Made by a program: the position numbers and the translations under genes. This document shows, one piece after another, positions 16,029 to 23,561 of a stretch of 52,880 nt of DNA. Numbering within the stretch: the first letter of the stretch is position 1; each line of letters opens with the position of its first letter. The notes under the pieces were generated by a model, which was given only the letters and a program-made list of their open reading frames with translations, ran no database searches and was not told the origin of the DNA. The DNA is from CAZGKW01 sp964526295 (GTDB taxonomy: Bacteria > Planctomycetota > Phycisphaerae > FEN-1346), in NCBI GenBank assembly GCA_964526295.1, contig CAZGKW010000031.1, positions 1 through 52,880 of the forward strand, read 5' to 3'.

Positions 16029-17129
16029 ATGATGATGCGCCTGAAGCTAAGCGCGGCCCCGCTGGTGCTGGCGGCCGTCTTCGCCGCCCCCGTCGGCGCC
16101 GAGCGGATCAAGGACATCGCCGGCGTTCAGGGCGTCCGGTCGAACCCGCTCCAGGGCTACGGCATCGTCGTGGGCCTGAACGGGACCGGCGATTCCTCGG
16201 ACCTGACGGCCCGGGGGCTGGCGAACATCCTGAGGCGGGAGGACCTGGCGGTCGTCCCCGGCGACGTCGCGAGCGATAACATCGCCAGCGTCATGGTCCG
16301 GGCGGAGCTGCCGCCGTTCGCCCGGCTGGGCCAGACGATCGACGTCGAGGTCTCGGCCATCGGGGGCGCATCGAGCCTCCAGGGCGGGACGCTCCTGATG
16401 ACGCCGCTCCGGGGGGCGGACGGCAAGGTCTACGCCGTCGCCCACGGTCCGGTCCTCATCGCGGGCTTCTCGGCCTCCGGCGAGCGGAGCTCGATCACGC
16501 AGAACCACGCCACCGTCGGCCGCATCCCCGGCGGGGCGAACGTCGAGCGGGAGGAAGTGGCCGAGTTCGTCCAGGGCGGGGCCGTCACGCTGAACCTCCA
16601 CAACCCCGACTTCTCCACCGCCGAGGACGTCCGGGCGGCGGTCAACTCGGTCTTCCCGGCGGCGGCCGATCCGCTCGACGCCGGGACCGTCCGCATCCAG
16701 GTCCCGCCGGGCCTGCCGCCCAGCATGCTGGCGAAGTTCATCGACCGCATCGGGATGCTGGAGGTCAAGGTCGACACGCCCGCCCTCGTGGTCATCAACG
16801 AGCGGACGGGAACGGTGGTGGTAGGCGAGAACGTGGGCATCTCGACGGTGGCGATCTCGCACGGGAACCTCTCGATCGTGACCCAGGAGAAGGACTTCGC
16901 GTCGCAGCCGCTGCCGTTTTCGCGGGGCGGGACGACCGAGACGCTCCGGCGGACGGAGATCAGCGTCGTCGAGGAGGAGGGCGCGCTGCACGTCGTGCCG
17001 CGGAAGGTGTCGGTGTCGGAGCTGGCGCGGGCGCTGAACGCGATGGGCCTCCGGCCGCGGGACCTGATTTCGATCTTCGAGGCCCTCCGCCAGGCCGGCG
17101 CCCTCCAGGCCCAGATCAAGGTGATGTAG
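16029..17129 (+). CDS. flgI: Flagellar P-ring protein FlgI
   Basis: A 366-residue FlgI with a signal peptide (LSAAPLVLAAVFAAPVGA). It has RIKDIAGVQGVRSNPLQGYG, VVGLNGTGDSS and near the end VSVSELARALNAMGLRPRDL with ISIFEALRQAGALQAQIKVM; all are close to the family consensus. GAGGAGG precedes the ATG. The product polymerises in the periplasm into the P ring, helped by FlgA. Together with FlgH this shows that the organism is diderm and assembles both bushings. Confidence 0.95.
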   Translation: MMMRLKLSAAPLVLAAVFAAPVGAERIKDIAGVQGVRSNPLQGYGIVVGLNGTGDSSDLTARGLANILRREDLAVVPGDVASDNIASVMVRAELPPFARLGQTIDVEVSAIGGASSLQGGTLLMTPLRGADGKVYAVAHGPVLIAGFSASGERSSITQNHATVGRIPGGANVEREEVAEFVQGGAVTLNLHNPDFSTAEDVRAAVNSVFPAAADPLDAGTVRIQVPPGLPPSMLAKFIDRIGMLEVKVDTPALVVINERTGTVVVGENVGISTVAISHGNLSIVTQEKDFASQPLPFSRGGTTETLRRTEISVVEEEGALHVVPRKVSVSELARALNAMGLRPRDLISIFEALRQAGALQAQIKVM

Positions 17130-17182
17130 GGGAGCGGAACCGGCGACCCCGTGAGGGCAGGACCGTCTTCAGGAGTGGAACG

Positions 17183-17587
17183 TTGAGCGACCTTGGCATC
17201 CCGAGCGGGCCGATCCTGCCGCCCGACCTCTTCGAGGCGGCGAGCGCCGGGGCGCAGCGCGCCTTGGCCGCCGCCGGGGCTGGCCGCGGCGCCGGGGCCG
17301 CCGAGACGCTGCCGGAGGCCGGCCCGTGCGAGGACGCCGTCCGGGCCGCCAAGGACTTCGAGTCGATCCTCCTGTACCGCATGATGGAGGAGATGCGCCG
17401 GACGATCCCGGAGTCGGGCCTCCTGGAGACGGGCGGCTCGGACCAGGTGCAGGGCCTCTTCTGGTTCTACCTGGCCCAGGCGGCGGGAGAGCAGGGGGGC
17501 CTCGGACTGTGGAAGCAGCTCGTCGAACAATTCGTCCCGACCGGGGGCGAACCGGCTGGGCCGTCGCGCGGGGGAGATACGCCATGA
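17183..17587 (+). CDS. flgJ: FlgJ-like rod-binding protein (N-terminal domain only)
   Basis: A 134-residue protein with a TTG start at 17183, supported by AGGAG eight bases upstream. Residues 54-100 carry the rod-binding domain: AAKDFESILLYRMMEEMRRT and IPESGLL with a Gly-rich turn and FWFYLAQ. The muramidase domain of enteric FlgJ is absent, so a separate enzyme must open the peptidoglycan. It is translationally coupled to the next gene through an ATGA overlap. Confidence 0.85.
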   Translation: MSDLGIPSGPILPPDLFEAASAGAQRALAAAGAGRGAGAAETLPEAGPCEDAVRAAKDFESILLYRMMEEMRRTIPESGLLETGGSDQVQGLFWFYLAQAAGEQGGLGLWKQLVEQFVPTGGEPAGPSRGGDTP

Positions 17588-18102
17588 CCGATACCGACTC
17601 GGAACTGCGGCCGCTGGTCCAGCAGCTCATCGCTGCCGCCGACGAGGCGATCGAGATCCAGGGCGGGGTCCTGGCGGAGCTGAAGGCCCTTCTCGACGCC
17701 GCCAAGGCCCGCGACGAGGAGGCCTTGGCGGGGCTCATGGGACGCATCGGCGAGACCCAGGCCTCGCTGGTGGCGGCTGAGCAGCGGCGCCACGGGGTAC
17801 GGAGCCGGCTGGCGGCCGCCTTGGGCTGTATGCCGCAGGAGGTGACCGTCGAGCGGCTCGCACCGCGCCTCGCGACCGACCAGGCCGAGGCCCTCCGCCG
17901 ACGGCGGGACGACCTCAGGCTGGTCGCCGAGACGGTCCGCGACCAGCACCTGAAGACCGCGACGTTTATCTCGGAGTTCACCCGGGTCAACCGGGCCCTG
18001 CTCGAAGGCCTGATGCCCGGGGGGCAAGAGGCCCGGACGTACGGCACGGACGGCAAGGCCGCCTGGCAACTCGCCGAGGGGCTGTTCGATGCCAGGCTCT
18101 GA
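17584..18102 (+). CDS. flgN: FlgN-family flagellar export chaperone
   Basis: A 172-residue, almost wholly helical protein. The N-terminal half (LVQQLIAAADEAIEIQGGVL) and C-terminal half (FISEFTRVNRALLEGLM) resemble FlgN, the chaperone for FlgK and FlgL. Its position directly before flgK and flgL supports this. The ATG overlaps the flgJ stop (ATGA), so the two are coupled. Sequence similarity within this family is low; the call relies on size, helical pattern and neighbours. Confidence 0.72.
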   Translation: MTDTDSELRPLVQQLIAAADEAIEIQGGVLAELKALLDAAKARDEEALAGLMGRIGETQASLVAAEQRRHGVRSRLAAALGCMPQEVTVERLAPRLATDQAEALRRRRDDLRLVAETVRDQHLKTATFISEFTRVNRALLEGLMPGGQEARTYGTDGKAAWQLAEGLFDARL

Positions 18103-18107
18103 TGAGC

Positions 18108-18240
18108 GAACTTCGTTTCCCAACGCGGAGACCGCCGAGAACACAGAGAACGACGACAAGAGATAGCTTAGATAGAAAAGACACGCATAGTATATCTCAG
18201 GAGGGCCCGCTTCTCTGCGGCCTTTGCGTTCAAACCACGC
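18108..18240. repeat. AT-richer interspersed element with inverted arms between flgN and flgK
   Basis: AACGCGGAGACCGCCGAGAA with CACAGAGAA at 18122-18150 is mirrored by TTCTCTGCGGCCTTTGCGTT at 18210-18230. Arms of this CAGAGA/CTCTGCG type occur between genes in many planctomycetes and other bacteria. The centre (about 18160-18200) is strikingly AT-rich for this genome and contains a possible promoter. The element separates flgK-flgL from the upstream operon. Confidence 0.55.
18168..18196 (+). promoter_or_regulatory. Possible sigma70 promoter before flgK
   Basis: TTAGAT (18168-18173), 17 bases, TATATC (18191-18196), in the AT-rich centre of the interspersed element. Spacing is ideal but each box has two or three mismatches. 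It would start transcription near 18203, about 50 bases before flgK, giving the hook-filament junction genes a promoter of their own. Confidence 0.35.
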
Positions 18241-18254
18241 CTTAGGGTGAAACG

Positions 18255-20210
18255 ATGGCGGACTACTCGATCGGCCTGAGCGGTCTTCAGGTGGCCCAGC
18301 GGGCCCTGGAGGTCGTCGGCAACAACATCGCCAACGCCCAGACCGAGGGCTATCACCGGCAGGAGGTGCGGATCTCGGCCGTCCCGGGCGTTTCGGTGGG
18401 CGGGCTGGTCATCGGCCGCGGGTCCGAGCTGACGGAGGTCCGGCGGCTGATTGACACGCTGCTCGACGCCCAGGTCCGCCGACAGATGCCCTCGCTCGGG
18501 GCCGTCGACCAGGAGCTCAGGACGCTCGAGTCGCTGGAGAACCTGATCGGCGACCTCTCGACGACCGGCCTGTCGGGGGCTATCGGCGGCTTCTTCGGGG
18601 CCCTCCAGGAACTGGCGTCGAACCCGGCCAGCTCGGCCCTCCGGGAGGCCGCCATCTGGTCCGCCGACAACCTCGCCTCCCGGTTCCGCGCCATCGGCGA
18701 GAGCGTCGAGAAGCTCATGCAGCAGGTCGTGCTGGAGGCCGACAACGCCGCCGACCGCATCAACGCCCTGGCCGCCCAGATCGCCGAGCTGAATTCCCAG
18801 CTTGCCGCCGCCGGCGCCTCCGAGCAGATCAACAACAACCTCCTGGACCAGCGCGACCAGGCCCTCCTGGAGCTCGCCGAACTGGCCGAGATCGAGGTCC
18901 AACAGGGCGGCGACAACACCCTCACCGTCCTGACCTGGGGCGCCGTGACCGTCTTCCGAAACAACTCCACCGAGATCGAGGCCGGCTACATCGACGGCGA
19001 CACGATCGGCTACTCCATCAAGGATGCCGAGCACTTCGACGGGTCGGTCCGCGGCGGTCGGCTGGGGGGCCTGTTCGCCCTCCGCAACGACCTGTTGCCC
19101 GAGGTCCGCGACCGCTTCGATGCCATCGCCCAGGCGATCGTCCGAAACGTCAACCGGTTCCACGTCCAGGGCGTCGGCTCGGCCGGGTCCTTCCGTCAGC
19201 TCGACGGGTGGAACACGGCCGACGGGCTGATCGCCGAGTGGGACGACCCCGTCACCGCCGGCGACCTCTACGTCCGGGTGATCGACGAGGCCACGGGCGT
19301 CGCGACGCGGACGGCCGTCCCGATCGACCCGGCGACCCAGACGCTGGCCGACGTCGCCACCCTCCTGAGCGCCGTCCCGCACCTGACGGCGTCGGTGGCG
19401 AGCCGGACGCTCCACCTGGAGGCCGAGACGGGCTACACGTTCGATTTTCTGCCCGCCCTGGCGCCCGACCCGACGACCAGCGGCCTGACCGGGACGGCCG
19501 CGCCGGCCTTCTCGGGCGTCTACGAAGGCGAGGCCAACGAGACGTTCACCCTCACGGTGGTCGGGACGGGGGAGGTCGGGGTCACGTCGGGCCTCGCGGT
19601 CGAAGTCCGAAACGGCGCCGGCGAACTCGTCCGCACGCTGAACGTCGGACAAGGCTACGCCGCCGGCGACCGGATGGCCGTCTCCGACGGCATCTACGTG
19701 GCCCTGTCGGCGGGGACGTTGAACGACACCGAGGACTTCACGATCGAGGCCCTGGCCGACAGCGACCCGACGGGGTTCCTGTCGGCGGCGGGGATGAACG
19801 CGTTCTTTTCCGGCCGTTCGGCCTCGGACATCGCCTTGGCCGAGGCCGTTCGCCTCGACTCCTCGCGCCTGGCGACGTCGTTGGGCGACGGGACGGTCGA
19901 CAACCTGAACGTCGTGCGGATGGCGGCCTTGGCGGACGAGCCGCTCGCGGGCCTCGGCGACGTGACCCTCGGGGATGCCCACCGCCAGCTCGCCTCGGGC
20001 GTCGGCCAGTGGATCGCCGTCCGCGAGGCCCGCAGCGAGGGGCTCCGGGACATCGTCGCCCAGCTCTCGATGCAGCGCGAGTCGGTCAGCGGCGTCGACG
20101 TCAACCAGGAGGCCGCCACGATGCTCGTCTTCGAGCAGATGTTCCAGGCGATGGCGAAGTACCTGGCGGCGGTCCAGCGGGCCACCGCCGAGCTGTTCGA
20201 GGTCCTCTGA
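18255..20210 (+). CDS. flgK: Hook-filament junction protein FlgK (HAP1)
   Basis: A 651-residue FlgK. The N-terminus has LQVAQRALEVVGNNIANAQT followed by GYHRQ, and the middle has the LLDQRDQALLELAELAEIEV motif typical of FlgK. The C-terminus (VDVNQEAATMLVFEQMFQAM) is the conserved closing helix. An insert at about 320-540 with beta-sandwich-like sequence makes it longer than enteric FlgK. It joins hook and filament; export probably needs the FlgN-like protein encoded just upstream. AGGGTG precedes the ATG. Confidence 0.94.
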   Translation: MADYSIGLSGLQVAQRALEVVGNNIANAQTEGYHRQEVRISAVPGVSVGGLVIGRGSELTEVRRLIDTLLDAQVRRQMPSLGAVDQELRTLESLENLIGDLSTTGLSGAIGGFFGALQELASNPASSALREAAIWSADNLASRFRAIGESVEKLMQQVVLEADNAADRINALAAQIAELNSQLAAAGASEQINNNLLDQRDQALLELAELAEIEVQQGGDNTLTVLTWGAVTVFRNNSTEIEAGYIDGDTIGYSIKDAEHFDGSVRGGRLGGLFALRNDLLPEVRDRFDAIAQAIVRNVNRFHVQGVGSAGSFRQLDGWNTADGLIAEWDDPVTAGDLYVRVIDEATGVATRTAVPIDPATQTLADVATLLSAVPHLTASVASRTLHLEAETGYTFDFLPALAPDPTTSGLTGTAAPAFSGVYEGEANETFTLTVVGTGEVGVTSGLAVEVRNGAGELVRTLNVGQGYAAGDRMAVSDGIYVALSAGTLNDTEDFTIEALADSDPTGFLSAAGMNAFFSGRSASDIALAEAVRLDSSRLATSLGDGTVDNLNVVRMAALADEPLAGLGDVTLGDAHRQLASGVGQWIAVREARSEGLRDIVAQLSMQRESVSGVDVNQEAATMLVFEQMFQAMAKYLAAVQRATAELFEVL

Positions 20211-20222
20211 ACGGCGGCTTGA

Positions 20223-20262
20223 CCTCCCTCTGCCCTGGCGGGAGAGGGAAGGGCGAGGGGCG
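20223..20262. repeat. Interspersed CCTCCCTCT-GAGAGGG palindrome, copy b
   Basis: CCTCCCTCTGCCCTGGCGGG then AGAGGGAAGGGCGAGGGG, starting 13 bases after the flgK stop. It is the same element as at 14234-14272 and 35513-35554, with a different loop. It could act as an RNA hairpin between flgK and flgL. Confidence 0.7.
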
Positions 20263-20325
20263 CTGAACGGCAACGGTCGTTGCCGCCTTGAGAAGCGCGG
20301 CACGAAAAGGCGACGGGAGGTACCG

Positions 20326-21753
20326 GTGGGCGGTTTCGGCAGCATCCACGAAGTGACCCGGGCGGCCCTGGCGGACCATTCCCGCGAGCTGGCCCGGCTC
20401 CAGGAGATGGTGGCCTCGGGCGTCCGCGTCCGCCGGGCCAGCGACGCTCCGGTCGATGCCTTTCGCATCCTCGGCATGCGGGACGAAGGCCAGGCCCTCG
20501 AATCCTACCTGGCGAACCTGGGCAGTGTCACCGATTCGTTGACCATCATCTCGGACGTGCTCCAGCAGATGTCGGGTATCCTCGGCCGGGCCAGGGAGCT
20601 GCTGTCCCAGGCGGCCAGCGGCACCTACTCCGAGGAGGACCGGGGCCCCATCGCCGGCGAGATCGACTCCCTCCTCGACCAGCTCGTCCTCCTGGCCAAT
20701 ACGAAGCACCAGGGCCAGTTCCTGTTCGGCGGGAGCCGCGTCGATGCCGCCCCTTACCAGGTCGAACAGGACGGCCGCGACATCACCCGCGTCACCTACG
20801 TGGGCAGCCACGAGGAGCTGGCCATCCCGGTGGGGCGAGGCGTCCAGTATTCGGGCGTCCTCGTCGGCGACGACTTCTTCCGAGACGACGACCGCGAGGC
20901 CCCCACCTTCCTGGGTGCGACCGGCGCCGCCACGGGCGCCGGCACCTCCACCGTCCGCGGCGACGTCTGGATCACCGTCAGCCACGAGACGACCGCCTAC
21001 CTCGGCGCCAGCGGCATCGCCCCCGGATCGAGCTCCGCCGCGGGGGGCGACACCGTCCTCGGCGACGGCCACACCCTCACCGTTGATGCCGTCGCCCGGA
21101 CGCTCCAGCTCGACAGCGGCACGGTCGTCTCGTTTGCCGGCGGCGAGACGGACCTGCGCGTCGAGAACGAGTCCGGCGACGCCGTCTACGTCGACCTCTC
21201 GGCCCTCGACCCCCTGTTCGTGGGCACCGTGAACATCCAGGCAACCGGCACGATGTCCATCGACGACGGCGCGTCCGAGACGCCCATCGACTTCGCCAAC
21301 GCGAACCTCGCCGTCACCGATTCGGCCACCGGCCGCATCCTCTATGTCGACGCCACCGGCATCACCCGGGCCGGCCTGGAGCCGGTCCGCGTGGGCGGGA
21401 CGTACGACGTGTTCAACGCCCTGGTCAACGTCCGCGACGTCATGCGGAACACGCGGCACCTCTCGGAGCAGGGCCAGATGGCCCTGCTGGGCGAGGCGGT
21501 CGGCGTGGTCGACCGGATCATGCACCAGGTCTCGCGGGGGACGGCGGCCACGGGGGCCCGGATCGGCGCCCTGGCTGCCCTGGAGGACTCCCTCGACAGC
21601 CAGAAGGCCTTCGCCGACGATGAGGCCGCCGCACTCGAAAACGCCGACCTCGTCCTGGTCTCGACCGACCTGGCCCGGAGGCAGACGCTTTACGAGGCGG
21701 CCCTGGTGTCGGCGGCCCGGCTCCTGAGGCTCTCGCTCTTGAACTACATCTGA
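20326..21753 (+). CDS. flgL: Hook-filament junction protein FlgL (HAP3)
   Basis: A 475-residue FlgL. GTG 20326 is preceded by GGGAGG at the right distance and starts the N-terminal flagellin-like coil directly; the open frame continues upstream into flgK, which is not credible. The coil has the flagellin-type VRRASDAPVDAFRI, and TKHQGQFLFGGSRVDAAPY is diagnostic for FlgL. The C-terminus is LYEAALVSAARLLRLSLLNYI. A 200-residue central insert makes it longer than enteric FlgL. No flagellin gene, csrA or fliW follows, unlike in many bacteria; a glycosyltransferase cluster does. Confidence 0.93.
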   Translation: MGGFGSIHEVTRAALADHSRELARLQEMVASGVRVRRASDAPVDAFRILGMRDEGQALESYLANLGSVTDSLTIISDVLQQMSGILGRARELLSQAASGTYSEEDRGPIAGEIDSLLDQLVLLANTKHQGQFLFGGSRVDAAPYQVEQDGRDITRVTYVGSHEELAIPVGRGVQYSGVLVGDDFFRDDDREAPTFLGATGAATGAGTSTVRGDVWITVSHETTAYLGASGIAPGSSSAAGGDTVLGDGHTLTVDAVARTLQLDSGTVVSFAGGETDLRVENESGDAVYVDLSALDPLFVGTVNIQATGTMSIDDGASETPIDFANANLAVTDSATGRILYVDATGITRAGLEPVRVGGTYDVFNALVNVRDVMRNTRHLSEQGQMALLGEAVGVVDRIMHQVSRGTAATGARIGALAALEDSLDSQKAFADDEAAALENADLVLVSTDLARRQTLYEAALVSAARLLRLSLLNYI

Positions 21754-21772
21754 TCCAGGGGAGGACGCCCCC

Positions 21773-23509
21773 GTGGAGGTCACCTTCATCACGTCGCGGA
21801 TGTTCGAGACGACCCGCTCGCTGGTCACCTCGGCCGCCCACCATCCGGAGCTTCAGGTCCGGCTCGTCCGGGGCGACGCCGACCCGGTCGCGGCCCTGCG
21901 GGCCATGCAGACCGCCGACCGCATCTGGTTCGAGGGCGCCGGGCCGTGCCTGCGGGACCTCGTGCGCCGCGACGCCGCCGGATGGCTGGTCAAGGCCTGC
22001 CTGCGGATCGCGCCGGAGGAGATCGACGCCGTGCCCGTCCCGGACGTCTGGCGGCTGGTGGCGGAGGTCCTCGTCCCGACCCGCGAGGCGGCCCGGCGGG
22101 CGCGGGAGCGGCTCCGCCCCCCCACGGGCGTCGCGGTCGGCGTGGCGTCACGCCTGGAAGAGCTCCAGGCGGCGGTCCTTCGGCATGCCGGCGACCTAAG
22201 GTCCGGGGCCTGGACGGCCGTCCTCCAGATCGCCGACGCTTGTCGCGGACGGGTCCGTCTCCGGGGCGACCCGCCCGACCAGCTCGCCCGCTTCCTGGAG
22301 GTCGCCCACGGGCTGGAGGTGGTCCGCGACGGGCCGGCCGAGACGGTGATCCACTGGGAGCCGCGTCCGGCCCCGGCCGACCCGGTCTGCCGCATCGCCC
22401 GCACGTCGGACGCGCCGGCGCCGGAGTCGCTGACGCCGCCGGGGCCCGACCCGTCGGCGGGCCCGCTCGTCTCAGCGGTCGTCCCGGTCTGGAACGGGGC
22501 GGACACGATCGACCGGTGCCTGCGAAGCCTCCGACGCCAGACGTGGCCGAACCTCGAGATCGTCGTGATCGACGACGGCTCGACGGATTCGACGGCCGAG
22601 GTCGTCGGCGCCCACTTGTCGGACCCGCGCGTTCACTATTTTGACAAGCCCCACAGCGGCCGGCCCGAGACGCGGAACCTGGGCGTGGAGAAATCGCGGG
22701 GCGAGTGGATCGCCTGGCTCGACGCCGACGACGTGGCGATGCCGAACCGGATCGCGGCCCAGATGGCCGCCGCCGAGGACGCCGGCGGGGCCGACGTCGT
22801 CCACTGCGACGCCCTCTTCATGGAGCCCGACGGGTCGGTGTCGGTGCACCGGCGTTACGCGTCGCTGGAGGGGCCGGACGTGCCGGCCCGGTTTCTGGCG
22901 GGTCTGGCGGCCGCGTGTCCCGTTTTGAACACGTCCGCGGCCGTTCGGCGGGACCTCTACGACCGGCTCGGGGGGTACGACCCGGCGTTCCCCCGGTGCC
23001 AGGACTACGAGTTCTACGTCCGGGCGGTGATGGCCGGCGGCGTGCGGTTCTGCCACGTGCCTGCGCCGCTGGTCCAGGTCTACCGGGGCCGGCACTCGCC
23101 GGAGAGGCTCCACCGCATCCTGGGTTACTACCACGAGCTGGCCCTTCGGCTGATCAAGCGGTTCGGGCCGGCGGCCCTGGCCGACCCCGTGGCACGTGAT
23201 TTGCACGAGCCCCCACAAGCGGCGGTAGCGCGCCACCTGGTCGCCGCCGCCCTGGCGTTCCAGGCGCCCCGGGGGCATCCGATGCTGGCCGATGCCGAGG
23301 GCCTCCTGAGGGAGGCCATCAATGAGGCCCGCGGGCCCAGCCGCCAGACCGTCTGGAAGCTCCTGTCGGTGGCCGCTGAGGCCCGGGGCCGCAGCGACGA
23401 GGCGGCGGCGTACCTGGCCCGAGCCAAGGGCGCGGTCGAAGCCAGCACCGAGAGACCGGAGACCGAGAGGGTCCCCGAAGGTTCGCTCGCACGCGTCGGC
23501 GGGGCTTGA
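21773..23509 (+). CDS. Family 2 glycosyltransferase with a novel N-terminal domain
   Basis: A 578-residue protein with a GTG start (GGGGAGG upstream). Residues 1-210 are an unrecognised alpha/beta domain containing DADPVAALRAMQTADRIWFE. A GT-A fold follows at about 225-450: VSAVVPVWNGADTIDRCLRS, VVIDDGSTDSTAEV and the metal-binding LDADD, plus GYDPAFPRCQDYEF for acceptor binding. The last 120 residues are helical and TPR-like. It begins 20 bases after flgL and heads a row of sugar-transfer genes, so it may glycosylate flagellar subunits. A perfect sigma54 promoter is written into its codons 473-478. Confidence 0.85.
   Translation: MEVTFITSRMFETTRSLVTSAAHHPELQVRLVRGDADPVAALRAMQTADRIWFEGAGPCLRDLVRRDAAGWLVKACLRIAPEEIDAVPVPDVWRLVAEVLVPTREAARRARERLRPPTGVAVGVASRLEELQAAVLRHAGDLRSGAWTAVLQIADACRGRVRLRGDPPDQLARFLEVAHGLEVVRDGPAETVIHWEPRPAPADPVCRIARTSDAPAPESLTPPGPDPSAGPLVSAVVPVWNGADTIDRCLRSLRRQTWPNLEIVVIDDGSTDSTAEVVGAHLSDPRVHYFDKPHSGRPETRNLGVEKSRGEWIAWLDADDVAMPNRIAAQMAAAEDAGGADVVHCDALFMEPDGSVSVHRRYASLEGPDVPARFLAGLAAACPVLNTSAAVRRDLYDRLGGYDPAFPRCQDYEFYVRAVMAGGVRFCHVPAPLVQVYRGRHSPERLHRILGYYHELALRLIKRFGPAALADPVARDLHEPPQAAVARHLVAAALAFQAPRGHPMLADAEGLLREAINEARGPSRQTVWKLLSVAAEARGRSDEAAAYLARAKGAVEASTERPETERVPEGSLARVGGA
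23190..23205 (+). promoter_or_regulatory. Intragenic sigma54 promoter inside the glycosyltransferase gene
   Basis: TGGCACG (23190-23196), four bases, TTGCA (23201-23205); GG 23191-23192 and GC 23203-23204 are exactly 10 bases apart. In the reading frame it is spelled by GTG GCA CGT GAT TTG CAC, where GCA, CGT, GAT and TTG are all codons this gene otherwise avoids, which suggests selection on the DNA. The start site would be near 23216, about 345 bases before the next gene. Confidence 0.65.
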
Positions 23510-23561
23510 TGCATCTCCCGCCTCGTGCGATTGACGAGATGGCTTTTTGAAGGAGATGGGT

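Noticed and set aside
22642..22670. TTGACA inside the first glycosyltransferase gene
   Set aside because: No -10 box at 15 to 19 bases downstream.
21754..23561. csrA or fliW expected after flgL
   Set aside because: No frame with CsrA or FliW motifs exists here; the space is filled by the glycosyltransferase.
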